Both the position numbers and the translations under genes were made by a program. From NCBI GenBank assembly GCA_947495575.1, contig CANLZL010000002.1, forward strand, positions 558,001-622,000: a stretch of 64,000 nt of DNA. Direction: 5' to 3'. This stretch comes from an uncultured Nioella sp. (GTDB lineage: Bacteria > Pseudomonadota > Alphaproteobacteria > Rhodobacterales > Rhodobacteraceae). Under the pieces are notes generated by a model. That model was not told where the DNA came from. It saw nothing but the letters and a program-made list of their open reading frames with translations, and did no database searches. This document shows, piece after piece, positions 39,529 to 47,601 of this stretch; the stretch's first letter is position 1; every line of letters begins with the position of its first letter.

Positions 39529-39602
39529 CGGGTCCTTCCTCCTCCCTTTGGATCCGAATTGAGGCGGCAGCACCCTCTCCTCCTCCCTTGGGGGTTGCCG
39601 CA
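39529..39602 (+). ncRNA. Cuckoo-type sRNA unit D (CcsR-like)
   Basis: Hairpin one pairs CGGGTCC with GGATCCG. Compared with unit C one base differs on the 3' side (GGATCC versus GGACCC), leaving a G-T wobble. Hairpin two pairs GCGGCA with TGCCGC and ACCC with GGGG-type bases. Both loops carry CTCCTCCC. Confidence 0.85.
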
Positions 39603-39638
39603 AACAACAAAAGGCCGGGTTTCCCCGGCCTGTCAGAT

Positions 39639-39713
39639 CGGCGCCTTCCTCCTCCCTTTTGGGCGCTGAGTTCTGGCGGTGGCACCCTCTCCTCCTCCCT
39701 GGGTGCCACCGCC
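39639..39713 (+). ncRNA. Cuckoo-type sRNA unit E (CcsR-like), terminal
   Basis: Hairpin one pairs CGGCGCC with GGCGCTG (one G-T wobble) around TTCCTCCTCCCTTTT. Hairpin two pairs GGCGGTGGCACCC with GGGTGCCACCGCC (13 bp, perfect) around TCTCCTCCTCCCT and runs straight into five T. It therefore serves both as the second regulatory hairpin and as the end of the transcript. Confidence 0.87.
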
Positions 39714-39718
39714 TTTTT
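39675..39718 (+). terminator. Intrinsic terminator of the DUF1127-cuckoo RNA unit
   Basis: The 13-bp perfect GC-rich stem of the last cuckoo hairpin is followed by TTTTT. It is the only hairpin in the cluster with a T tract, which supports one transcript from DUF1127 to here. Confidence 0.88.
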
Positions 39719-39734
39719 CATTTCCGGCGGCGCG

Positions 39735-40187
39735 TCAGGCGCGCTCGTCCTTGGGGGAGGCCATCAAAACATGGGTCTGGATCGTCGCCACTTGCGGCAG
39801 GGCGCCAAGCCGATCGGTGTGAAACTGTTTGTATGCGGACAAATCTTCGACTTCGACACGCAGCAAATATTCAACATTGCCAGTGATATTGTGACATTCG
39901 CGAACCTGCGGTGCACGGATCATTGCCGCCTCAAAGGCTTCCTGCGCTGCCTTTGAATGCTCATTCAGGCCCACGGTCACCATTGCGGTAAAGCCAATCC
40001 CCAACGCAGCCGGGTTCAGAACAGCCCGGTATCCCGAAATGGCGCCTGCCTTTTCCAAGGCTTGCACCCGTCTGAGACAGGCCGAAGGGGACAGAGAGAC
40101 TCGGTCAGCCAACTCCAGGTTGCTAACCCGACCATCCCGGCCAAGCTCACGCAATATTTGACGGTCTTTTTCATCAATCTTGATCAT
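39735..40187 (-). CDS. Lrp/AsnC-family transcriptional regulator
   Basis: 150 residues. The N-terminal helix-turn-helix (KDRQILRELGRDGRVSNLELADRVSLSPSACLRRVQALEKAG) and the C-terminal RAM effector-binding domain (ECHNITGNVEYLLRVEVEDLSAYKQF) are clear. Such regulators sense amino acids. It is divergent from a LysE-family exporter, with a palindrome between them, so it probably controls that exporter and itself. Convergent with the cuckoo RNA unit. Confidence 0.93.
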   Translation of the reverse strand: MIKIDEKDRQILRELGRDGRVSNLELADRVSLSPSACLRRVQALEKAGAISGYRAVLNPAALGIGFTAMVTVGLNEHSKAAQEAFEAAMIRAPQVRECHNITGNVEYLLRVEVEDLSAYKQFHTDRLGALPQVATIQTHVLMASPKDERA

Positions 40188-40206
40188 AAGTTGTGATGAT
40201 AGAGCA

Positions 40207-40236
40207 TTAATCGCGATATTTGCAATTTAATTGCGA
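40207..40236. promoter_or_regulatory. Candidate operator for the Lrp-family regulator
   Basis: The 73-base divergent gap holds a direct repeat TTAATCGCGA / TTAATTGCGA whose starts are exactly 20 bases (two helical turns) apart. The second copy overlaps a perfect palindrome GCAATT-T-AATTGC (40222-40234). A/T-rich dyads of this size are typical of Lrp/AsnC sites. Confidence 0.55.
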
Positions 40237-40260
40237 GTAAGTCCCCCTAATCTCACCTCC

Positions 40261-40857
40261 ATGAGCTTTGACCTGATCCTTGCCCTTATCGGCTATGCTT
40301 TTGCCACCTCGATCACTCCGGGGCCAAACAACCTGATGCTCATGGCATCGGGTGCCAATTTCGGTTTGCAACGCACATTACCCCATATGGCCGGCGTCAG
40401 CCTTGGACACGGGTTCATGACCTTTGTTATCGGATTGGGCCTGACGCAGGTTTTCGAGAGTATTCCGAAACTTCGCACTGTTTTGGTCATTCTCTGTTCG
40501 GTCTACCTTTCATGGCTCGCCTGGAAGATCGCCAATGCCGCGCCACCCTCGGAGGCGGCAACCGAGGGAACACCGTTGAGTTTTCTGCAAGCCGCGGCCT
40601 TCCAATGGGTGAATCCAAAGGCGATCTTCATGTCGATCACAGCCCAAACCAATTACGCACCAGAGGGCGGCGGATGGATGGGGGCGTTGATGGTTGCGGG
40701 AATTTTCGCCTGCGTGAACCTGCCATCGGTCGGTGTCTGGGCCTGGCTAGGCGTTCAGGTCAAACGGTTCCTGGATACAGGGCGGCGATTACGCATCTTC
40801 AACATCACGATGGCCGTACTTTTGGTGGCCTCTCTCATCCCGATTGTCGCGGGTTGA
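40261..40857 (+). CDS. LysE-family amino acid exporter
   Basis: 198 residues from the ATG at 40261. About six membrane segments; the N-terminal GYAFATSITPGPNNLMLMASGANFG is the LysE/RhtB signature, followed by PHMAGVSLGHGF and FQWVNPKAIFMSI. It probably exports an amino acid or analogue. Partnered with the divergent Lrp-type regulator. Confidence 0.93.
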   Translation: MSFDLILALIGYAFATSITPGPNNLMLMASGANFGLQRTLPHMAGVSLGHGFMTFVIGLGLTQVFESIPKLRTVLVILCSVYLSWLAWKIANAAPPSEAATEGTPLSFLQAAAFQWVNPKAIFMSITAQTNYAPEGGGWMGALMVAGIFACVNLPSVGVWAWLGVQVKRFLDTGRRLRIFNITMAVLLVASLIPIVAG

Positions 40858-41084
40858 CTGGGCTTAACCATGGCCATGGCGTAAGAGAACAAAAACTCTT
40901 CTTGCGTAGGCGGGTTCAGGGCTGCCATGTGATCCATTCGGGACCGATCCAGAAACTGTATGTTTAACGGATTTTGTGGTGCTCGTCCTGTTCGCTTGCG
41001 ATGCCCGACCTCGAACGACTCCGGTTCACCAAAACCAAGTGCGATTACAGGCCCGGCGGGCCACAAAGGCAAATAAGCAAAGGG

Positions 41085-42524
41085 CTATTCTGCTTGGACG
41101 ACCTCCATTGCCTGTAGAAACTGGTATTCATCACCAGCCGTGGATATCCGTGCGACCCAAGAGTTCAACTCGGGCGCAACCCAGATGCTTTCTGTGAAAT
41201 CCACTTCTACTGGTTGGCCAAAAATGACAATGGAACTTTCCACAGCAACGTCGATCCTAAAGGTGGTGAAGATGCCCATCGGTACGTGGATGCGATCTAA
41301 AGAAACAGAAAGTGACCAACCGAGTGTCCCCGCCTCGGCAATTTCAGTCCCCGGCAGGCACCCAAGCGATACGTAGGGAAACCCACGCCCCGCGCTACAA
41401 TCGACAAGGTAACGCGCGTCGCCAGACAGACTGCCGCCGTTTGTCAGAGGCCAAATCTCTGAAGGATCTTCCTCATCAAATTCTGCATAGACCAACGGCC
41501 CCTCTGGCCCAAGTGGCCGCGCGAAAAACGGGAACATGCCATAAAGGCGTGGGGCACCACTGGAGGGCGGCATGTCTTCCCCTGCCGCGGCCTCGATCAC
41601 CGGCATCGTTACCGTGGCGTCTTGGCCAAAGGGGGTATTAGGCATCTGAACAATCACGCTGCTGACGGGGACGGGGTAGGTCTGCCCTCCAAAAAAATTG
41701 ATCATGTCTTCGATGGCCCGGGTCATTTCATCACGTTCATCCACGGGGGCGCGAACCAGGAAATAACGAAGAGTTTGCTCTGACGACGGCATCGTCCATT
41801 CATAGGGTTCGAGGTCGGGCGCTGGCGCATCGCCGAGATGGCCGATCAACCAATCCCGTGTCGACAAATCATTTGGATTGAGCGTGTAGGCAATGCGCGC
41901 ATGGTAGGCGGCTTCTTGAAGAAGTCCCGCCTCTTCGAACCGCCAATATGCGCGCAGATGAGCATCATCATTGAACGGTCGAATTCGGGATAATCTGCGA
42001 TAAAGCTCTGCTGCCTCCAAGTCGCGGTTCAGCCGAGACAATGCCGTTCCCAACTGCCAATAATTCAACAGGTATTCTGGATCTATTTCAATTCCAGCTT
42101 CCAAATACTCTAAGGAGTCTTCGATCCGCGTCGATTGGGAGAGACGTCGACCAAGCCGGTAATACCCCCATGGGTTGTCCGGCGCGACTTCGATCAGACG
42201 GCGGAAGTCTTCCTCTGCCTGTGTCCAACGGTAAAGCCCTTCAAATGCAATACCGCGACGTCCTAATGCGCGAGTGTGTTCTGGGTTCACCTCCAACGCC
42301 TGCGAAAACAACTCTATGGCTTCAGCCCAGACATCATTTTCGAAATAGACATCAGCGATGTCGGCCAATGCCTCTGCCTGGTCTTCAGCCCCTTGCAAGA
42401 CCTGCTGACACGCAGAGACACGAGCCTCCAAGCTTTCGTCTTCGTCCTCGCATATATCTGAAAAATCGGCTGCGGCAGGAGTAGCCAATGCACAGCAGAG
42501 ACAAATGAAAAGTGGCAGGCGCAT
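41085..42524 (-). CDS. Exported TPR-repeat protein
   Basis: 479 residues with a signal peptide (MRLPLFICLCCALATPAAA, cleaved before DFSD). The N-terminal half (about 30-220) consists of TPR units (AEAIELFSQALEVNPEHTRALGRRGIAFEGL, WTQAEEDFRRLIEVAPDNPWGYYRLGRRL, EYLEAGIEIDPEYLLNYWQLG). The C-terminal half has no recognised domain and many acidic residues. It is probably a periplasmic scaffold protein; partners unknown. About 230 bases upstream of the LysE stop, convergently placed. Confidence 0.8.
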   Translation of the reverse strand: MRLPLFICLCCALATPAAADFSDICEDEDESLEARVSACQQVLQGAEDQAEALADIADVYFENDVWAEAIELFSQALEVNPEHTRALGRRGIAFEGLYRWTQAEEDFRRLIEVAPDNPWGYYRLGRRLSQSTRIEDSLEYLEAGIEIDPEYLLNYWQLGTALSRLNRDLEAAELYRRLSRIRPFNDDAHLRAYWRFEEAGLLQEAAYHARIAYTLNPNDLSTRDWLIGHLGDAPAPDLEPYEWTMPSSEQTLRYFLVRAPVDERDEMTRAIEDMINFFGGQTYPVPVSSVIVQMPNTPFGQDATVTMPVIEAAAGEDMPPSSGAPRLYGMFPFFARPLGPEGPLVYAEFDEEDPSEIWPLTNGGSLSGDARYLVDCSAGRGFPYVSLGCLPGTEIAEAGTLGWSLSVSLDRIHVPMGIFTTFRIDVAVESSIVIFGQPVEVDFTESIWVAPELNSWVARISTAGDEYQFLQAMEVVQAE

Positions 42525-42568
42525 TACCTGACAATAGCATAACTACCGAATGTCACAAAATTCCGGTT

Positions 42569-44995
42569 CTAAAACGGCACGTCATCGGCAGAGTCTGCGG
42601 CCACCAAAAAACGACCTACAACATGTTTTGTGCCCGCCTTGTCAAAGACGATCTCCAGCTTGTCGCCCTCGACACCTTCGACCGTGCCATAGCCGAATTT
42701 CTTGTGGAACACGCGTTCACCAAGCGTGAAAGACGAAATAGCAGAGGCATCGATGACGAAATTCTTGGTCTCTCGTGGCTGGCTCATGCCGCGCGCGCCT
42801 TGATTGGCGTGCATCCGCTTCCATCCGGGGCTGTTATAGACATCGGCGCGCGCGGCCTTTGCCTGCAAGTTTGACCCGTAATCGGCGCCGAACTCACTTT
42901 GCGCCGAGCCTGCGCCCTGATGACCGTACAGGCCGGGTGGTGTCAGAACCTCGACGTGATCTGCTGGTAATTCATCAATGAATCGGGACGGTAACTGGCT
43001 TTGCCACTGGCCATAGACACGACGGTTGCCAGCGAAAGAAATCGTACACACTGCTTCGGCGCGGGTAATGCCGACATAAGCAAGGCGGCGTTCTTCTTCG
43101 AGGCCCTTCAGACCCTCTTCATCCATCGCGCGTTGGCTGGGGAAAAGACCATCTTCCCAACCGGGCAGGAAGACAGCGGGAAACTCCAAACCCTTGGCTG
43201 CGTGCAGCGTCATGAGCGTCACCTTGGGCTCGCTGTCATCGCTTTCATTATCCATGATCAGGCTGACATGTTCGAGGAAACCCTGAAGGTTTTCAAAGCT
43301 TTCCAAGGCCTTGATCAATTCCTTGAGGTTTTCCAGACGCCCTGGCGCCTCTGGCGTTTTGTCATTCTGCCACATCTCGGTATAGCCGGATTCATCCAAG
43401 ATGATCTCGGCCAACTCGATGTGAGATATCGCACCCGTCGGGTCGAGATCCTCTAGAAGATCAGGGACCGGGTTGGCTGCGCGGGTCGGCCCCAACATCT
43501 GCTTGCGCCAACGCTCAACATTCTCGACAAACCGTGCCAGTTCCTTGGCGCCCTTGCCCGTCAGGCCCTTTGCCGCCAACAAGACTTTGGCCCCTTCCAA
43601 CAAAGACACGCCATTTGTGCGCGCGGCCATCTGGATTTTCTGCTGCGCCTTGTCGCCAAGCCCGCGTTTGGGCGTGTTACAAATTCGCTCAAAGGCCAGA
43701 TCATCCTCCGGGCTGACGACCAGCCGGAAATAGGCCATGGCATCGCGGATCTCCATCCGCTCGTAAAAGCGCGGCCCCCCAATGACGCGATAGGGCAATC
43801 CGATCGTCAGGAAACGGTCTTCAAAGGCCCGCATCTGGTGGCTGGCCCGCACAAGGATCGCAATGCCATTGGCGTTGATCGGGTCCATGCCGCGGGTACC
43901 ACGCTCCATCGCTTCGATCTCTTCGCCGACCCACCTTGCCTCTTCATCGCCGTCCCAGTGGCCGATCAGACGTACTTTTTCGCCGCCCTCGGCCTCCGTC
44001 CAGAGCGTTTTGCCCAACCGGCCTTTATTTCCTTCGATGACCGCACCTGCAGCGGCCAGAATATGCGCCGTCGAGCGATAATTTTGCTCTAGTCGGATCA
44101 CCTTGGCGCCCGGAAAATCCTTGTCAAAGCGCAGGATATTGCCCACTTCGGCCCCGCGCCATCCGTAGATCGATTGGTCGTCATCACCAACGCAGCAAAT
44201 GTTTTGATGCGATTGCGCCAACAGCCTCAGCCAAAGGTACTGCGCGACATTGGTATCCTGATATTCGTCGACCAGAATATAGCGGAACCAGCGTTGGTAT
44301 TGCTGCAAAACATCGGGATGGGCCTGAAAGATCGTCACGACATGCAGCAACAAATCGCCAAAATCTGCCGCATTCAGGGCTTTCAAACGGGCCTGATAGG
44401 CCGTGTAAAGCTTGACGCCTTTGTCATTGAAGGCGCTTGATTCCGCGGCGGGGACCTGTTCGGGCGTCCAAGCGCGGTTCTTCCATTTGTCGATAACGGC
44501 AGCCAAGGCACGGGCCGGCCAACGCTTTTCATCAATACCTTCGGCAATGATCAACTGCTTCATCAGCCGGATCTGATCATCTGTATCGAGAATGGTGAAA
44601 TTCGATTTGAGACCCGCCAGCTCGGCATGACGGCGCAACAGCTTCACACAGATCGCGTGGAAAGTGCCGAGCCACGGCATCCCTTCAACCGCTTGCCCCA
44701 ACAAGCCACCAACGCGGTTGCGCATTTCGCGCGCCGCCTTGTTGGTGAAGGTCACGGCAAGGATCTCGTTGGGTCGTGCCTTACCGGTCGACAAGAGATG
44801 CGCAATCCGTGCGGTCAGGGCCCGTGTTTTGCCCGTTCCCGCACCCGCCAGCATCAATACCGGGCCGTCCAGCGTTTCCACCGCTTCACGCTGTGGTGGG
44901 TTCAGCCCATCCAGATAAGGCTGTGGTCGCGCGGCCATGGCCCGCGCCGAAAGAGAGGCGGCCGCGAAGGCCTCTTCATCGTCGAAAATATCCAT
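42569..44995 (-). CDS. uvrD: DNA helicase UvrD/PcrA (SF1)
   Basis: 808 residues from the ATG at 44995 (MDIFDDEEAFAAAS); the ORF-track start adds an unsupported leader. Motifs in order: Q motif LNPPQREAV, Walker A AGAGTGKTRALTARI, VTFTNKAAREMRNR (Ia), VDEYQDTN (II), CCVGDDDQSIYGWRGA (III), LEQNYRST (IV), VTLMTLHAAKGLEFPAVFLPG (V) and RRLAYVGITRAE (VI). The C-terminal FGYGTVEGVEGDKLEIVFDKAGTKHVV is the PcrA-type Tudor-like domain that contacts RNA polymerase. It acts in nucleotide excision and mismatch repair. Confidence 0.95.
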   Translation of the reverse strand: MDIFDDEEAFAAASLSARAMAARPQPYLDGLNPPQREAVETLDGPVLMLAGAGTGKTRALTARIAHLLSTGKARPNEILAVTFTNKAAREMRNRVGGLLGQAVEGMPWLGTFHAICVKLLRRHAELAGLKSNFTILDTDDQIRLMKQLIIAEGIDEKRWPARALAAVIDKWKNRAWTPEQVPAAESSAFNDKGVKLYTAYQARLKALNAADFGDLLLHVVTIFQAHPDVLQQYQRWFRYILVDEYQDTNVAQYLWLRLLAQSHQNICCVGDDDQSIYGWRGAEVGNILRFDKDFPGAKVIRLEQNYRSTAHILAAAGAVIEGNKGRLGKTLWTEAEGGEKVRLIGHWDGDEEARWVGEEIEAMERGTRGMDPINANGIAILVRASHQMRAFEDRFLTIGLPYRVIGGPRFYERMEIRDAMAYFRLVVSPEDDLAFERICNTPKRGLGDKAQQKIQMAARTNGVSLLEGAKVLLAAKGLTGKGAKELARFVENVERWRKQMLGPTRAANPVPDLLEDLDPTGAISHIELAEIILDESGYTEMWQNDKTPEAPGRLENLKELIKALESFENLQGFLEHVSLIMDNESDDSEPKVTLMTLHAAKGLEFPAVFLPGWEDGLFPSQRAMDEEGLKGLEEERRLAYVGITRAEAVCTISFAGNRRVYGQWQSQLPSRFIDELPADHVEVLTPPGLYGHQGAGSAQSEFGADYGSNLQAKAARADVYNSPGWKRMHANQGARGMSQPRETKNFVIDASAISSFTLGERVFHKKFGYGTVEGVEGDKLEIVFDKAGTKHVVGRFLVAADSADDVPF

Positions 44996-45150
44996 GGCCG
45001 CGACCCTACCCCGCTCTTTCCCCAAGATAAAGGATGTTCCTTTAATGTTCTGTGCGATTTCGGGTCCGTGTCTTTGTAGTAACCACCTACCACCCACAGC
45101 CCGCAATCGCCCGCTACCGTTCCTCCCATCACAAAGAGGAGGAAACGACA

Positions 45151-45714
45151 ATGGCCAAGATCCTGATGATCACCGGCGATTTCACCGAAGACTATGAAAC
45201 TATGGTTCCGTTCCAATGCCTGATGGCCGTTGGGCACAAGGTCGACGCGGTTTGCCCTGACAAGGCTGCTGGCGATACGGTCAAAACCGCGATCCATGAT
45301 TTTGAAGGCGACCAGACCTATACTGAAAAGCCAGGTCATAATTTTGCGCTCAATGCCGATTTCAACGCTACTGACCCTGCCAGCTATGACGCACTGGTCA
45401 TTCCCGGCGGACGCGCACCGGAATATTTGCGCCTGAATGAAGATGTCCTGACAATGATCCGGCATTTCTTCGACGCGGGTAAACCCGTGGCCGCCATTTG
45501 CCATGGCGCACAATTGTTGACGGCCGCTGGTGTTCTTGAGGGGCGCACTTGCTCCGCCTATCCGGCCTGCGCACCAGAGGTCACAGCCGCCGGAGGCAGT
45601 TTTGCAGATATCGAAGTGACAGATGCGGTAACCGATGGCAATCTGGTCACGGCCCCGGCCTGGCCTGCTCATCCTGCATGGCTTGCCCAATTCATCGCCC
45701 TGCTCGACGCCTGA
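45151..45714 (+). CDS. DJ-1/PfpI-family protein
   Basis: 187 residues from the ATG at 45151, with a strong AAAGAGGAGG Shine-Dalgarno. Nucleophile elbow [10 protein letters not shown] carries the conserved Cys; the Glu partner is in [10 protein letters not shown] and the fold core in [16 protein letters not shown]. Members include proteases, glyoxalases and chaperone-like deglycases; this one resembles YhbO/PfpI. A 15-base gap to the next gene implies co-transcription. Confidence 0.9.
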   Translation: MAKILMITGDFTEDYETMVPFQCLMAVGHKVDAVCPDKAAGDTVKTAIHDFEGDQTYTEKPGHNFALNADFNATDPASYDALVIPGGRAPEYLRLNEDVLTMIRHFFDAGKPVAAICHGAQLLTAAGVLEGRTCSAYPACAPEVTAAGGSFADIEVTDAVTDGNLVTAPAWPAHPAWLAQFIALLDA

Positions 45715-45729
45715 ACCAAGGAGACGCCC

Positions 45730-46119
45730 ATGTGCCAATTGTTCATCAGCGCCAACCCCGATCAATGGGAAAGCCGGACCCGATCCATGCGAATTGACGG
45801 GGTTGCAACATCGATCCGGTTGGAAAACTTCTTTTGGGCCATCCTGGAAGAGATTGGCGCGCGCGATCGAATGACGACAGGGCAATTGATCACCAAGCTC
45901 TATCTTGAGGCCTTGGATGCAGATCATGACATGGGCAATTTCACCTCCTTCTTGCGGGTTTGCTGCGGGCGATACCTATCGCTTGCAGCAGATCAGGACA
46001 TCTTGCGTGACAACAGCGCCATATCTTCGATCGACGCGGCGGGCGTTTCGGCGCGCGAGGCTGAGCGGGCGCAGCAGAGACGCCTTTCGCGTGCGCCCAG
46101 GGCGGGCGCTGTCAATTGA
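45730..46119 (+). CDS. Ribbon-helix-helix domain protein
   Basis: 129 residues. MRIDGVATSIRLENFFWAILEEIGARDRMTTGQLITKLYLEAL is the RHH_4-type ribbon-helix-helix found in many alphaproteobacteria; it is an antitoxin-like or regulatory DNA-binding fold. CCGRYL and an Arg/Ala-rich C-terminus follow. No toxin partner lies next to it, so it is more likely a small regulator, perhaps of the DJ-1 gene directly upstream (15-base gap, AAGGAGA Shine-Dalgarno). Confidence 0.8.
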   Translation: MCQLFISANPDQWESRTRSMRIDGVATSIRLENFFWAILEEIGARDRMTTGQLITKLYLEALDADHDMGNFTSFLRVCCGRYLSLAADQDILRDNSAISSIDAAGVSAREAERAQQRRLSRAPRAGAVN

Positions 46120-46162
46120 TCTGTAGACAAGGCGTCGTGAGCTTGCTCAGATTGGTGCAGCT

Positions 46163-47338
46163 ATGGACTTGCACCAAAAATATCCCGGCCTGAGTGACCT
46201 CAAGGCCAAGGCGCGCCGCCGCATCCCCCATTTTGTTTGGGAATTCTTTGACAGTGGCACCGGGTCAGAATCGACACAGCGGCGCAATCGGACGATGCTG
46301 GATCAGGTCCTGTTCAACCCTGCGGTCCTCCGCGGCGAGGTCGCGGTCGATCTGGGCTGCACATTGTTGGGCAAAACATATCCTGCACCTTTTGGAATAG
46401 CGCCGGTCGGAATGTCTGGGCTTGTCTGGCCCAATGCCGAACGTGTGCTTGCCCGCCACGCGGCCGCGGCGGGCATTCCCTATTGCCTGTCGACTGTCGC
46501 GGCGCAGGCGCCTGAGGATTTGGCCCCGGACATCGGCGATCAGGGATGGTTTCAACTGTACCCGCCGCGTGACCCTGACATTCGCAAAGACCTGTTGGCC
46601 CGCGCCCGTGCGGCCGGGTTTCATACGCTCGTCCTGACTTTGGATGTCCCGATCGCCTCACGCCGGGAACGCCAGACCCGTGGCGGGTTGCAGCAGCCGC
46701 CGAGGCTCTCTCCCCGATTGCTCAGCCATGTCCTTCGTTGCCCCGCTTGGGCCATCGGAATGCTGTCCCTTGGCATGCCGCGCATGCGGACAATGGATAA
46801 GTACTCAGAAGGGCTGGCGTCAAACGGCCCCCTGCCCTCAAACGCGCATATTGGCTACCTGCTGCGCACTTCTCCGGATCTGGAATATTTCAAAATCTTG
46901 CGCGCGGAATGGGATGGGCCATTGATCGCCAAGGGCGTTATGGACGTGGCAGATGTCGCGATACTGGAGGCCGAAGGTGCGGATGCCATTTGGGTTTCGA
47001 ACCACGCAGGCCGACAGTTTGACGGATCCTTGGCCAGCATCGAAGTCTTGCCGAGAATCCGTGCGGCAACCGGCCTGCCCATTGTTTTTGACAGTGGGGT
47101 CGAGGGGGGATTGGATATCATGCGAGCGCTTGCCCTAGGCGCAGATTTCGTGATGCTGGGACGGGCCTGGCACTATGCCGTTGCGGCGTTAAATGTCACC
47201 GGCCCGTCGCATTTCCATGATATGCTGACCAAGGACCTGATCGCCAACATGGGACAGATTGGCGCGGCCCGTATCGGCGATTTGCCGGACCGTTTGGTCA
47301 AAAATCCGTCGATGCAGGGGCCGACCGCAATCGCCTAA
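46163..47338 (+). CDS. FMN-dependent alpha-hydroxy-acid oxidizing protein (LldD/glycolate-oxidase family)
   Basis: 391 residues. FMN barrel motifs: PFGIAPVGMSGLVWPNAE, YCLSTVAAQAPEDL, WFQLYPPRDPDI, LTLDVPIASRRERQTRGG, the flavin Lys in LIAKGVMDVADVAI, and the catalytic His-Arg motif SNHAGRQFDG (usually NHGGRQ). The N-terminal substrate-binding Tyr of the family (Y24 of spinach glycolate oxidase) aligns with Phe here (WEFFDSGTGSE). The substrate is some L-2-hydroxy acid; lactate is a guess from family average. Confidence 0.87.
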   Translation: MDLHQKYPGLSDLKAKARRRIPHFVWEFFDSGTGSESTQRRNRTMLDQVLFNPAVLRGEVAVDLGCTLLGKTYPAPFGIAPVGMSGLVWPNAERVLARHAAAAGIPYCLSTVAAQAPEDLAPDIGDQGWFQLYPPRDPDIRKDLLARARAAGFHTLVLTLDVPIASRRERQTRGGLQQPPRLSPRLLSHVLRCPAWAIGMLSLGMPRMRTMDKYSEGLASNGPLPSNAHIGYLLRTSPDLEYFKILRAEWDGPLIAKGVMDVADVAILEAEGADAIWVSNHAGRQFDGSLASIEVLPRIRAATGLPIVFDSGVEGGLDIMRALALGADFVMLGRAWHYAVAALNVTGPSHFHDMLTKDLIANMGQIGAARIGDLPDRLVKNPSMQGPTAIA

Positions 47339-47601
47339 AAAAAAACTTTCGGTCGATGGTCTGAGATGTTGACCGCTAACAGTTTCGGGATTCATAGGTT
47401 TTTTGACTTTGGCGCCATCAATTGGTTAGTATATTTGACCAGAATTGGCAAAAACCCCTATCCAATCCACGCATTTTCCTGCTAGAGAGCCGCAAAACCG
47501 GGCAATGCTGCGCCTGCCAACAAACCGACACCAATCTTATTGGCAGTGCAGCAATTCTGCCCTAACGTCCGCCACATCGTCGGGACCAGAGGGGAACGTT
47601 C

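Noticed and set aside
39205-39713. Possible CRISPR-like repeat array
   Set aside because: The repeated part is only the 8-12-base loop motif, the flanking stems vary and are self-complementary, and no cas gene is present.
39312-39721. Several minus-strand ORFs (REEEG-, KGGG-rich) and AGGAGGAGG sites in the cuckoo region
   Set aside because: They are the reverse complement of the repeated CTCCTCCC loops; low complexity and not proteins or real Shine-Dalgarno sites.
44902-45927. 341-aa minus-strand ORF across the DJ-1 gene
   Set aside because: Covers a gene with a good Shine-Dalgarno and motifs on the other strand.
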